A DNA stretch of 13,343 bases from JBQCHF01 sp051953655 (GTDB lineage Bacteria > Actinomycetota > Actinomycetes > Motilibacterales > Motilibacteraceae). Every line of letters starts with the position of its first letter. Position 1 is the first letter of the stretch. A program made the translations under genes and the position numbers. Shown here one piece after another: positions 1 through 6,383 of this stretch. The stretch spans positions 1 to 13,343 of the forward strand of contig JBQCIO010000273.1 of assembly GCA_051953655.1 (NCBI GenBank), read 5' to 3'. The notes beneath the pieces are model-generated. The model did not search any database, was not told the origin of the DNA, and worked only from the letters and a program-made list of their open reading frames with translations.

Positions 1-557
1 CCCCCGGCCACCGCGAGGTCGCACACCCCGAGCGCCACCAACCGCGCGGCGTGCGCGATGGCGTGGGCACCGGCGGCGCAGGCGGTGACGAGCGGCTCGT
101 CGGGCCCGCACAGCCCGAAGGTCATCGACACCGCCGCCGAGGCCGCACCCGGCATCGCCTTGGGCGCGGTCAGGACCGGCACCCCGCGTGGACCCCGCGC
201 GTCCAGGCCGCGCACCGCCTCCTCGAACGCTGCGGCGGTACCCAGCCCGGTGCCGACCACGGTGGCCGCCCGCCACGGGTCGACCCCGGACCCGGCCAGC
301 GGCAGGGTGTCGTCGAAGCCCGCGTCCGCCAGGGCCTGCCCGGCCGCGGCCACCGCCAGCTGGGCGAACCGGTCCAGCCGGCGGGCGTCGCGCCGCGGCA
401 TCCACCGCGACAGGTCGACCTCGCCGACCCGGCGCACCGGTTCGGCCGCGGCCGGGCGCAGCAGCGCGTCCCAGAACGCCTCGACCCCGACCGCCCCGGG
501 CGCCAGCACGCCGAGGCCGGTCACCGCCACCCGGCGGGGGCGGTCCGGGAAGCGCAC
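1..557 (-). CDS. Beta-ketoacyl-ACP synthase (KS), N-terminal part, runs off the left edge
   Basis: Thiolase-fold condensing enzyme expected to catalyse decarboxylative Claisen condensation of an acyl group with malonyl-ACP. About 185 codons are present and the stop lies outside the window. The N-terminus reads VRFPDRPRRVAVTGLGVLAP, the usual first strand and glycine turn of FabF/KS proteins. The nucleophile region LVTACAAGAHAI places the active-site Cys at residue 160, close to its position in FabF. The two catalytic His residues would lie beyond the edge. The start is the GTG at 557-555, directly abutting the ACP stop codon (TAG, 560-558), so translation is probably coupled. With the upstream ACP this looks like a type II FAS/PKS-like operon. 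The condensing class (FabF, KS-alpha or chain-length factor) cannot be settled from the N-terminal half, but the intact Cys argues against a chain-length factor. Confidence 0.88.
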   Translation of the reverse strand, partial: MRFPDRPRRVAVTGLGVLAPGAVGVEAFWDALLRPAAAEPVRRVGEVDLSRWMPRRDARRLDRFAQLAVAAAGQALADAGFDDTLPLAGSGVDPWRAATVVGTGLGTAAAFEEAVRGLDARGPRGVPVLTAPKAMPGAASAAVSMTFGLCGPDEPLVTACAAGAHAIAHAARLVALGVCDLAVAG

Positions 558-803
558 CTAGGCCGCCGGCACGGCGCGCGCCTGCACCGCGCCGGCCAGC
601 TCGCCGTAGGTCTCGACGTCGGCGAACAGGTCCTCGGGCAGCCGCACCGAGAAGGCGTCCTCGACCACCACGAGCAGCTCGGCGGCGGCGAGGGAGTCGA
701 CGTAGAGGTCCTCGCCGAGCAGCACCTCGTCGGTCAGCGCGGCGGGCTCGATCTCGAGGTGCGCCGCGACGACCTCGCGCAGCCGCTCGGGCGGGACGGG
801 CAC
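558..803 (-). CDS. Acyl carrier protein
   Basis: Small carrier protein of 81 residues, the typical size of a free-standing ACP, which holds the growing acyl chain on a phosphopantetheine arm. The attachment motif is YVDSLAAAEL with the modified Ser at residue 37, preceded by the acidic stretch LLGEDL and followed by an acidic helix III region (VVVEDAF..RLPEDLF). The open frame extends further upstream (to 998), but the GTG at 803 is chosen because GGAGG at 815-811 lies 7 nt before it and homology-like sequence begins there. It is the first gene of a minus-strand operon with the KS and is divergent from parC. The divergence from a bulk-FAS AcpP sequence and the pairing with one KS suggest a dedicated pathway, but the product is unknown. 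Confidence 0.9.
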   Translation of the reverse strand: MPVPPERLREVVAAHLEIEPAALTDEVLLGEDLYVDSLAAAELLVVVEDAFSVRLPEDLFADVETYGELAGAVQARAVPAA

Positions 804-810
804 GGCAGGA

Positions 811-815
811 CCTCC
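811..815 (-). promoter_or_regulatory. Ribosome binding site of the ACP gene
   Basis: GGAGG on the minus strand, 7 nt before the GTG at 803. It decides the start against longer in-frame alternatives reaching 998, which would overlap parC. Confidence 0.75.
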
Positions 816-835
816 GGTGGACGGCACGGACGACC

Positions 836-841
836 AGCCTA
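836..841 (-). promoter_or_regulatory. Candidate -10 element for the ACP-KS operon
   Basis: TAGGCT on the minus strand fits the TANNNT consensus and lies about 33 nt upstream of the ACP start. No convincing -35 hexamer is seen at 16-18 nt spacing, so this is a weak call. Confidence 0.25.
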
Positions 842-917
842 GGGGCGGGTCGCTGAGCGGTCCTGTCGGCGCGGCGGGCCAGAATGAGGGCGACTGCAGC
901 CCGGTGAGCAGCACACT

Positions 918-924
918 GAAGGAG
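918..924 (+). promoter_or_regulatory. Ribosome binding site of parC
   Basis: GAAGGAG, 12 nt upstream of the ATG at 937. The same heptamer followed by CG precedes parE (minus strand, 11922-11916, 11 nt before its GTG). It supports the ATG at 937 over the in-frame GTG at 904. Confidence 0.6.
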
Positions 925-936
925 CGAGAGCCCCGC

Positions 937-3432
937 ATGGCCCGACGCACGACGAAGAACCCGCCGCCCGAGGACTTCCAGGAGCGGATCGTCGACATCG
1001 ACGTCTCCGAGGAGATGCAGGGCAGCTTCCTCGAGTACGCCTACAGCGTCATCTACTCCCGGGCCCTGCCGGACGCCCGCGACGGCCTCAAGCCGGTGCA
1101 CCGCCGGATCCTGTTCCAGATGGGCGAGATGCTGCTGCGCCCGGACCGCCCGCACGTCAAGAGCGCCCGCGTGGTCGGCGACGTCATGGGCAAGCTCCAC
1201 CCGCACGGCGACACCGCCATCTACGACGCCCTGGTCCGCATGGCCCAGCCGTGGTCCATGCGGCTGCCTCTGATCGATGGCCACGGCAACTTCGGCTCCC
1301 TTGACGACGGGCCGGCGGCGTATCGCTACACCGAGTGCCGGCTGGCCCAGCCGGCCATGCTGCTCATCGAGAACCTCGACGAGGAGGTCGTCGACCTCCG
1401 GCCCAACTACGACGACCAGTCCCAGGAGCCCAGCGTCCTGCCGGCGGCGTTCCCGAACCTGCTGGTCAACGGCGCGGCCGGCATCGCGGTCGGCATGGCG
1501 ACCAACATGCCGCCGCACAACCTGGTCGAGGTCGTCAACGCGGCCCGTCACCTGATCAAGCACCCCAAGGCGACCCTCGACGACCTCATGCGGTTCGTCC
1601 CCGGGCCGGACCTCCCCATGGGGGGCAAGATCATCGGTCTGGACGGCATCCGCGAGGCCTACGAGACCGGGCGCGGCACCTTCCGCACCCGCGCCACCGC
1701 CCGGGTCGAGAACCTCACCCCGCGCAAGAAGGGCATCGTCGTCACCGAGCTGCCCTACGGCGTCGGGCCCGAGCGGGTGAAGGAGAAGGTCGCCGACCTG
1801 GTCCGGGCCAAGAAGCTGCAGGGCGTCAGCGATGTCGACGACTACACCGACCGCGAGAACGGCCTGCGCCTGGTCATCGAGGTCAAGAACGGCTTCAACC
1901 CCGAGGCCGTGCTCGAGCAGCTCTACAAGCTCACGCCGATGGAGGACTCCTTCGGCATCAACAACGTGGCGCTGGTCGACGGCCAGCCGCGCACGCTGGG
2001 CCTGAAGGAGCTGCTGCAGGTCTACGTCGACCACCGGCTCGAGGTCGTCCGCCGGCGCAGCGAGTTCCGCCGCCGCAAGGCCCAGGAGCGGCTGCACCTG
2101 GTCGAGGGCCTGCTCATCGCGATCCTCGACATCGACGAGGTCATCGCGGTCATCCGCTCCAGCGACGACACCGCGATGGCCCGCGAGCGCCTGATGTCGG
2201 TCTTCGACCTGTCCGAGGTGCAGACCAACTACATCCTCGAGATGCCGCTGCGCCGGCTCACCAAGTTCTCCAAGCTGGAGCTGGAGAAGGAGCAGAACGA
2301 GCTCATCGCCTCGATCACCGAGCTCACCGCGATCCTCGAGGACGAGGGCCGGATGCGGAAGGTCGTCTCCGACGAGCTGGCCCAGGTGGCCAAGGACCAC
2401 GGCACCCCGCGGCGCACCGTGCTGCTGGAGTCGGCCGGGGCGCCCGTCGCGAGCACCGTGCCGCTCGAGGTCGCCGACGAGCCGTGCTGGGTGCTGCTGT
2501 CGGCCACCGGCCTGCTCGCGCGCACCACCAGCGCCGACCCGCTGCCCGCCGACGGTGGACGGGCCAAGCACGACGTCGTCGTCTCGGTGGTGCGCACCAC
2601 CGCCCGCGGCGAGGTCGGGGTGGTCACCGACGCCGGCCGGGTGGTCCGTCTCGGCGTGCTGGACATGCCCGCGCTGCCGGCCACGGCCAGCGCCCCCAAC
2701 CTGGCCGGTGGCGCGCCGCTGTCGGAGTTCGTCGAGCTGGAGAAGAACGAGCGGGCGCTCGCCCTGTGCTCGCTGTCCGCCGACGGCCCCGGCCTCGCCC
2801 TGGGCACCGCGCAGGGCGTGGTCAAGCGGGTGGTGCCCGACGTGCCGAGCAACAAGGACTCCTGGGAGGTGATCGGCCTCAAGGACGGCGACCGGGTGGT
2901 CGGCGCCGTGGAGCTGCCCACCGGCACCGAGGACCTCGTCTTCGTCACCTCCGACGCCCAGCTGCTGCGCTTCGGCGCGGACCAGGTGCGCCCGCAGGGC
3001 CGCGCGGCCGGCGGCATGGCCGGCGTGCGGGTGGCGCCCAAGCAGTCGGTGGTCTTCTTCGGCGCGGTCGACCCGGCCCTCGACGGCGTGGTCGTCACCG
3101 TGGCCGGCTCCACCGGTGCGTTGCCGGGCACCGAGGCCGGCACCGTCAAGACGACTCCGTTCGCCGAGTACCCCGCCAAGGGCCGCGGCACCGGCGGGGT
3201 GCGCTGCCACCGGTTCCTGCGCGGCGAGGACGCGCTGGTGCTGGCCTGGGCGGGCGCCGCTCCGGCGCTGGCCTGCGCCGCCACCGGCGTCCCGGTCGAG
3301 CTGCCCGCGCCGGACCCGCGCCGCGACGGCTCGGGTCTCCCCCTGCCCCAGCCGGTCGCCGCCGTCGGCGCACCGGCCGCGCTCACCGGCGCCGCCCGCA
3401 CCGCCGAGCAGCCCGGCGACGCCGGCTCCTGA
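937..3432 (+). CDS. parC: DNA topoisomerase IV subunit A (ParC)
   Basis: Breakage-reunion subunit of the A2B2 type II topoisomerase that decatenates daughter chromosomes; it partners with ParE encoded at 9766-11904. The product is 831 aa. In order: the N-terminal tail; the winged-helix domain with SRALPDARDGLKPVHRRIL (about residues 41-59); the quinolone-region helix HPHGDTAIYD with Thr93 and Asp97 at the positions of E. coli GyrA Ser83 and Asp87; the catalytic Tyr131 in YRYTECRL; then the tower, coiled coil and a C-terminal beta-pinwheel. No canonical GyrA box (QRRGG[KR]G) is present. The nearest motif is YPAKGRGTGGVR near the C-terminus, which favours ParC over GyrA. The ATG at 937 is chosen for the GAAGGAG upstream and the family-like N-terminus. 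The gene is divergent from the ACP-KS operon. Confidence 0.93.
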   Translation: MARRTTKNPPPEDFQERIVDIDVSEEMQGSFLEYAYSVIYSRALPDARDGLKPVHRRILFQMGEMLLRPDRPHVKSARVVGDVMGKLHPHGDTAIYDALVRMAQPWSMRLPLIDGHGNFGSLDDGPAAYRYTECRLAQPAMLLIENLDEEVVDLRPNYDDQSQEPSVLPAAFPNLLVNGAAGIAVGMATNMPPHNLVEVVNAARHLIKHPKATLDDLMRFVPGPDLPMGGKIIGLDGIREAYETGRGTFRTRATARVENLTPRKKGIVVTELPYGVGPERVKEKVADLVRAKKLQGVSDVDDYTDRENGLRLVIEVKNGFNPEAVLEQLYKLTPMEDSFGINNVALVDGQPRTLGLKELLQVYVDHRLEVVRRRSEFRRRKAQERLHLVEGLLIAILDIDEVIAVIRSSDDTAMARERLMSVFDLSEVQTNYILEMPLRRLTKFSKLELEKEQNELIASITELTAILEDEGRMRKVVSDELAQVAKDHGTPRRTVLLESAGAPVASTVPLEVADEPCWVLLSATGLLARTTSADPLPADGGRAKHDVVVSVVRTTARGEVGVVTDAGRVVRLGVLDMPALPATASAPNLAGGAPLSEFVELEKNERALALCSLSADGPGLALGTAQGVVKRVVPDVPSNKDSWEVIGLKDGDRVVGAVELPTGTEDLVFVTSDAQLLRFGADQVRPQGRAAGGMAGVRVAPKQSVVFFGAVDPALDGVVVTVAGSTGALPGTEAGTVKTTPFAEYPAKGRGTGGVRCHRFLRGEDALVLAWAGAAPALACAATGVPVELPAPDPRRDGSGLPLPQPVAAVGAPAALTGAARTAEQPGDAGS

Positions 3433-3450
3433 CCCCCTACCCCCCTTGGC

Positions 3451-3516
3451 GATCATGCAGAAGATGTTGATCCACTCGCGGGACCAGCGGAAAGGATCAA
3501 CCTGCCGTGCCTGATC
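3451..3516. repeat. Long imperfect inverted repeat at the Suc_Fer gene start
   Basis: The 23-nt arms at 3451-3473 and 3494-3516 are reverse complements at 17 of 23 positions, separated by a 20-nt spacer. The outer ends (GATCA) and inner ends (GTTGATCC) match perfectly and the mismatches cluster in the middle. It begins 18 nt after the parC stop. The right arm contains the GTG taken as the start of the next gene. There is no T-run after it, so it is not a classic terminator. The stretch is AT-richer than its surroundings. It may be a dispersed palindromic (REP-like) element or a regulatory hairpin; only one copy is visible here. Confidence 0.7.
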
Positions 3517-4481
3517 ACCAGGAGGGCGGGGGCGAGCCGGTGCTGTGCTCCGCCTGGAGCCAGCAGCTGGACGAGCCGACCGCCGGCACCGCCCCGGTCG
3601 CCCGCACCTGGCTGGCGGTGGAGCAGCCCGGACCGTGGGGACGGGCCGCGCTGGAGCAGTCGCACCTGGACCCGGCGCTGGGACAGGCGGTGGACCTGCG
3701 CTCGGCCGGCTCGGGCACCAAGGTGGTCCTCGTGCGCCGGCCCGGGCGGCACCCGGACGACCACGTGGTGCACCGACGCGAGGTGCTCGTGGCGCACACC
3801 GGCCCGGGCCGCACCTGGATGCGCAGGACCTCGATCGAGGACCCGGCCGTGCTGCTCGACCTCGACCTCGCCGCACTCGGCCGCGGCGACCTGCGCGCTC
3901 TCGCCCCGCTCGGGCCGGCCGAGGCCGTCGAGCCGGTCGAGGGCCCGGTGCTGCTGGTGTGCACCAACGGCCGCCGCGACCGGTGCTGCGCGATCTTCGG
4001 CCGGCCGCTGGCCGCGGGGCTGGCCCGCGACCCGCGCTGGGGCGACCGGGTCCTCGAGGTCACCCACCTCGGCGGGCACCGCTTCTCCCCCACCGCGGTG
4101 CTGCTGCCCTGGGGGCTGGCCTACGGCCGGCTGGACGAGGTGGCCGCCCAGGCCGTGCTGGCCGGAGCCGGCCAGGGCCGGATGGCGCTCGCCGGCCTGC
4201 GCGGCCGCTCCACCTGGGACCGGGCCGGCCAGGCCGCGGAGGCCGCGGTGCGCGAGGCCGCGGGGCTGACCGGCCTGGACGACGTCGTCTCGGTGCGGCG
4301 GCTGCCCGATCTGTCCGGCGAGCACGGCGACCGCCCGGTGCGGGAGGTGGAGGCGGGCGACGGCCGACGGTGGCAGGTGGCGCTCGACGTCGTCGCGGCC
4401 GAGCCGCCGCGGCCGGAGAGCTGCGGCAAGGCGCCGGCGCGCCCCGAGCACTTCCTGGCCGCCGCTCCCCGTCCGGTCTGA
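3507..4481 (+). CDS. Sucrase/ferredoxin-like (Suc_Fer, Apd1-like) [2Fe-2S] protein
   Basis: Thioredoxin-fold ferredoxin-like protein of up to 324 aa. The C-terminal half carries the family motif VCTNGRRDRCCAIFGRPL, with Cys152 and Cys161 in a CX8C arrangement, then THLGGHRFSPT with His187 and His191 in HX3H. This Cys/His set is the cluster-binding pattern described for yeast Apd1, so a 2Cys/2His [2Fe-2S] site is inferred. A terminal SCGK (Cys306) and an N-terminal LCSAW (Cys14) are also typical of the family. The physiological role in bacteria is not established; electron transfer or redox sensing is a guess. The start is uncertain. The GTG at 3507 has AAAGGA at 3491-3496 but lies inside the inverted repeat. 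The GTG at 3540, with GGAGG at 3521-3525 spaced 14 nt, would remove 11 residues without touching the domain. Confidence 0.85.
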   Translation: MPDHQEGGGEPVLCSAWSQQLDEPTAGTAPVARTWLAVEQPGPWGRAALEQSHLDPALGQAVDLRSAGSGTKVVLVRRPGRHPDDHVVHRREVLVAHTGPGRTWMRRTSIEDPAVLLDLDLAALGRGDLRALAPLGPAEAVEPVEGPVLLVCTNGRRDRCCAIFGRPLAAGLARDPRWGDRVLEVTHLGGHRFSPTAVLLPWGLAYGRLDEVAAQAVLAGAGQGRMALAGLRGRSTWDRAGQAAEAAVREAAGLTGLDDVVSVRRLPDLSGEHGDRPVREVEAGDGRRWQVALDVVAAEPPRPESCGKAPARPEHFLAAAPRPV

Positions 4482-4533
4482 CGACACCAGGGTCGACGCG
4501 CACCCTGCGGTGCGGACTGTCCGGGCGCGGGCA

Positions 4534-4539
4534 TACCGT
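4534..4539 (+). promoter_or_regulatory. Candidate -10 element for a leaderless ABC exporter mRNA
   Basis: TACCGT fits TANNNT and ends 8 nt before the ATG at 4548, so transcription would begin at or next to the start codon. No Shine-Dalgarno is evident (only CGAAGCG precedes the ATG), consistent with leaderless translation, which is common in actinobacteria. The -35 region is poor. Confidence 0.35.
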
Positions 4540-4547
4540 ACGAAGCG

Positions 4548-6383
4548 ATGACCCCCTCCACTCCTTACCGGGCCGACGCGCGCCCGGACGCCGGCGAGCC
4601 CGGCGACGCGCAGCTCGCGCCACCGCCCGGCCCGATCGCCTCGCTGTGGCGCCTGCGCACCTACGTCCGCCCCTACCGGCTGCAGATGGCGCTCATGCTG
4701 GCCGCGGCCATCCTCGGCGTCGGCGCCAGCCTGGTCGTGCCGCTGGTCATCCGGCACGTGGTGGACGGCGCGATCGCCCACGGCCAGCGCTCGCTGCTGC
4801 TGCCGCTGTCCGGCCTGGCCCTGGCCCTCGGCGTCACCGAGGCCGGGCTCGCGTTCACCCGCCGCTGGATCCAGAGCACCTCCACGCTCGGCATCGAGCA
4901 GGCGGTCCGCGACGACGTCTACCGGCACCTGCAGCAGATGCCGCCCTCGTTCCACGACGGCTGGCAGACCGGCCAGCTGCTCTCCCGGGCCTTCTCCGAC
5001 CTCGGCGCGATCCGGCGGTTCTTCGGCTTCGGCCTGGTCTTCCTGATCACCAACATCCTCACCTTCGCCGCGATCCTCGTGCTGCTGGTGCGGCTGGACC
5101 CGCTGCTCGGCGTGCTGGTGGCGGTCTGCCTGGTGCCGGTCGCGTTCCTGTGCGGCCGGTTCCAGCGCTCGTTCTCCCGGGTCTCGCGGCGCGCCCAGGA
5201 CCAGACCGGCGACCTCACCACGCTGGCCGAGGAAGCGGCCACCGGCATCCGGGTCATCAAGGCCTTCGGCCGGCACGAGCTGGTCGAGGAGCAGTTCCTC
5301 GAGGCCTCTCGACAGGTGCAGGCCACCCAGCTGGAGAAGGTGCGCCTGCGCGCGCGGTTCGCCGCGCTGCTCGACCTGGCGCCCAACGCGACGCTCGTCC
5401 TCGTCCTGCTCCTCGGCGCGCTGGCCGTCGGCTCGGGCCGGCTCACCCTGGGTGGGCTGGTCGCCTTCATCACCCTGGTGCTGCAGCTGGTCTGGCCGGT
5501 GGCCTCGCTCGGCTTCATCATCGCCTCCGGCCAGGAGGCCGGCACCGCCGCGCAGCGGGTCTACGAGGTGCTCGACGCCGTCCCCGACGTCGCCGACACC
5601 CCGCACGCCCGGCACCTGCCCCCGGTGCGCGGGCACGTCCGGTTCGAGAACGTGTCCTTCGCGCACCCCGCGCCGCCCGGCGCCGCCCCGCGCCCGCCGG
5701 TGCTGCGAGGCGTCGACCTGGAGATCCGGCCCGGGGAGACCCTGGCCCTGGTCGGGGCCAGCGGCTCGGGCAAGACGACGCTGGCCATGCTGCTGCCGCG
5801 CCTGGCCGACCCCACCGCCGGCCGGATCACGCTCGACGGGCACGACCTGCGCGAGGTCACCCTGCAGTCGCTGCGCCTGGCGGGGGCCCCCGCCTTCGAG
5901 GACCCGGTGCTGTTCTCGGCCAGCGTGCGCGACAACGTCACCCTCGGGCACCCCGACGCCACCGACGAGGAGGTCGAGCAGGCGCTCGACCTGGCCCAGG
6001 CGCGCTTCGTCCACGACCTCCCCGAGGGCCTTTCCACCAAGGTCGGCGAGCAGGGCCTCTCCCTGTCCGGCGGGCAGCGCCAGCGGCTCGCGCTGGCCCG
6101 CGCGGTCATCGGCCGGCCGGCGGTGCTGGTCCTCGACGACCCGCTGTCGGCCCTCGACGTCGAGACCGAGCACCTCGTGGAGCAGGCCCTGGCCCGGGTG
6201 CTGGCCACCACCACCTCGCTGGTGGTCGTCCACCGCCCGTCCACGGTGGCGCTGGCCGACCGGGTGGCGCTCCTCGTGGACGGCCGGGTCGCGGCGGTCG
6301 GCACCCACTCGGAGCTGATGGCCACCGTGCCCGAGTACGCGGCCATGCTCGGCTCGGAGGCACCCGAGGCGGTGGCGCGGTGA
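4548..6383 (+). CDS. ABC exporter half-transporter, degenerate-site subunit
   Basis: Fused membrane-plus-ATPase half exporter of 611 aa. The transmembrane domain spans about residues 45-335, with hydrophobic segments near 47-67, 85-105, 160-182, 185-202, 280-296 and 302-326. The nucleotide-binding domain follows: Walker A GASGSGKTT (Lys409), signature LSGGQ at 506-510, Walker B VLVLDD (Asp530) and switch His562. Two catalytic positions deviate: Glu451 replaces the Q-loop Gln, and Asp531 replaces the catalytic Glu after Walker B. That is the pattern of the degenerate-site subunit in heterodimeric exporters such as TM287/288. The stop overlaps the next gene's GTG by 3 nt, so the two are co-translated and presumably form the heterodimer. 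The substrate cannot be read from the sequence; lipid or drug export is typical of the family. Confidence 0.93.
   Translation: MTPSTPYRADARPDAGEPGDAQLAPPPGPIASLWRLRTYVRPYRLQMALMLAAAILGVGASLVVPLVIRHVVDGAIAHGQRSLLLPLSGLALALGVTEAGLAFTRRWIQSTSTLGIEQAVRDDVYRHLQQMPPSFHDGWQTGQLLSRAFSDLGAIRRFFGFGLVFLITNILTFAAILVLLVRLDPLLGVLVAVCLVPVAFLCGRFQRSFSRVSRRAQDQTGDLTTLAEEAATGIRVIKAFGRHELVEEQFLEASRQVQATQLEKVRLRARFAALLDLAPNATLVLVLLLGALAVGSGRLTLGGLVAFITLVLQLVWPVASLGFIIASGQEAGTAAQRVYEVLDAVPDVADTPHARHLPPVRGHVRFENVSFAHPAPPGAAPRPPVLRGVDLEIRPGETLALVGASGSGKTTLAMLLPRLADPTAGRITLDGHDLREVTLQSLRLAGAPAFEDPVLFSASVRDNVTLGHPDATDEEVEQALDLAQARFVHDLPEGLSTKVGEQGLSLSGGQRQRLALARAVIGRPAVLVLDDPLSALDVETEHLVEQALARVLATTTSLVVVHRPSTVALADRVALLVDGRVAAVGTHSELMATVPEYAAMLGSEAPEAVAR

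Noticed and set aside
51..856. Plus-strand frames over the left end
   Set aside because: Arg/Pro/Gly-rich translation with no motif; the minus strand encodes recognisable KS and ACP.
817..936. Longer N-terminus for ParC
   Set aside because: It would cross the divergent promoter region, and the GAAGGAG points to the ATG at 937.
937..3432. Assignment as GyrA
   Set aside because: No canonical GyrA box, and the sequence and the ParE-type partner fit topoisomerase IV better. Confirmation would need finding a separate gyrA/gyrB pair elsewhere in the genome.
3545..6379. An upstream extension of the second ABC gene giving a 1568-codon frame
   Set aside because: The extension is an out-of-frame reading of Suc_Fer and the first ABC gene; real exporter sequence starts at the GTG at 6380.
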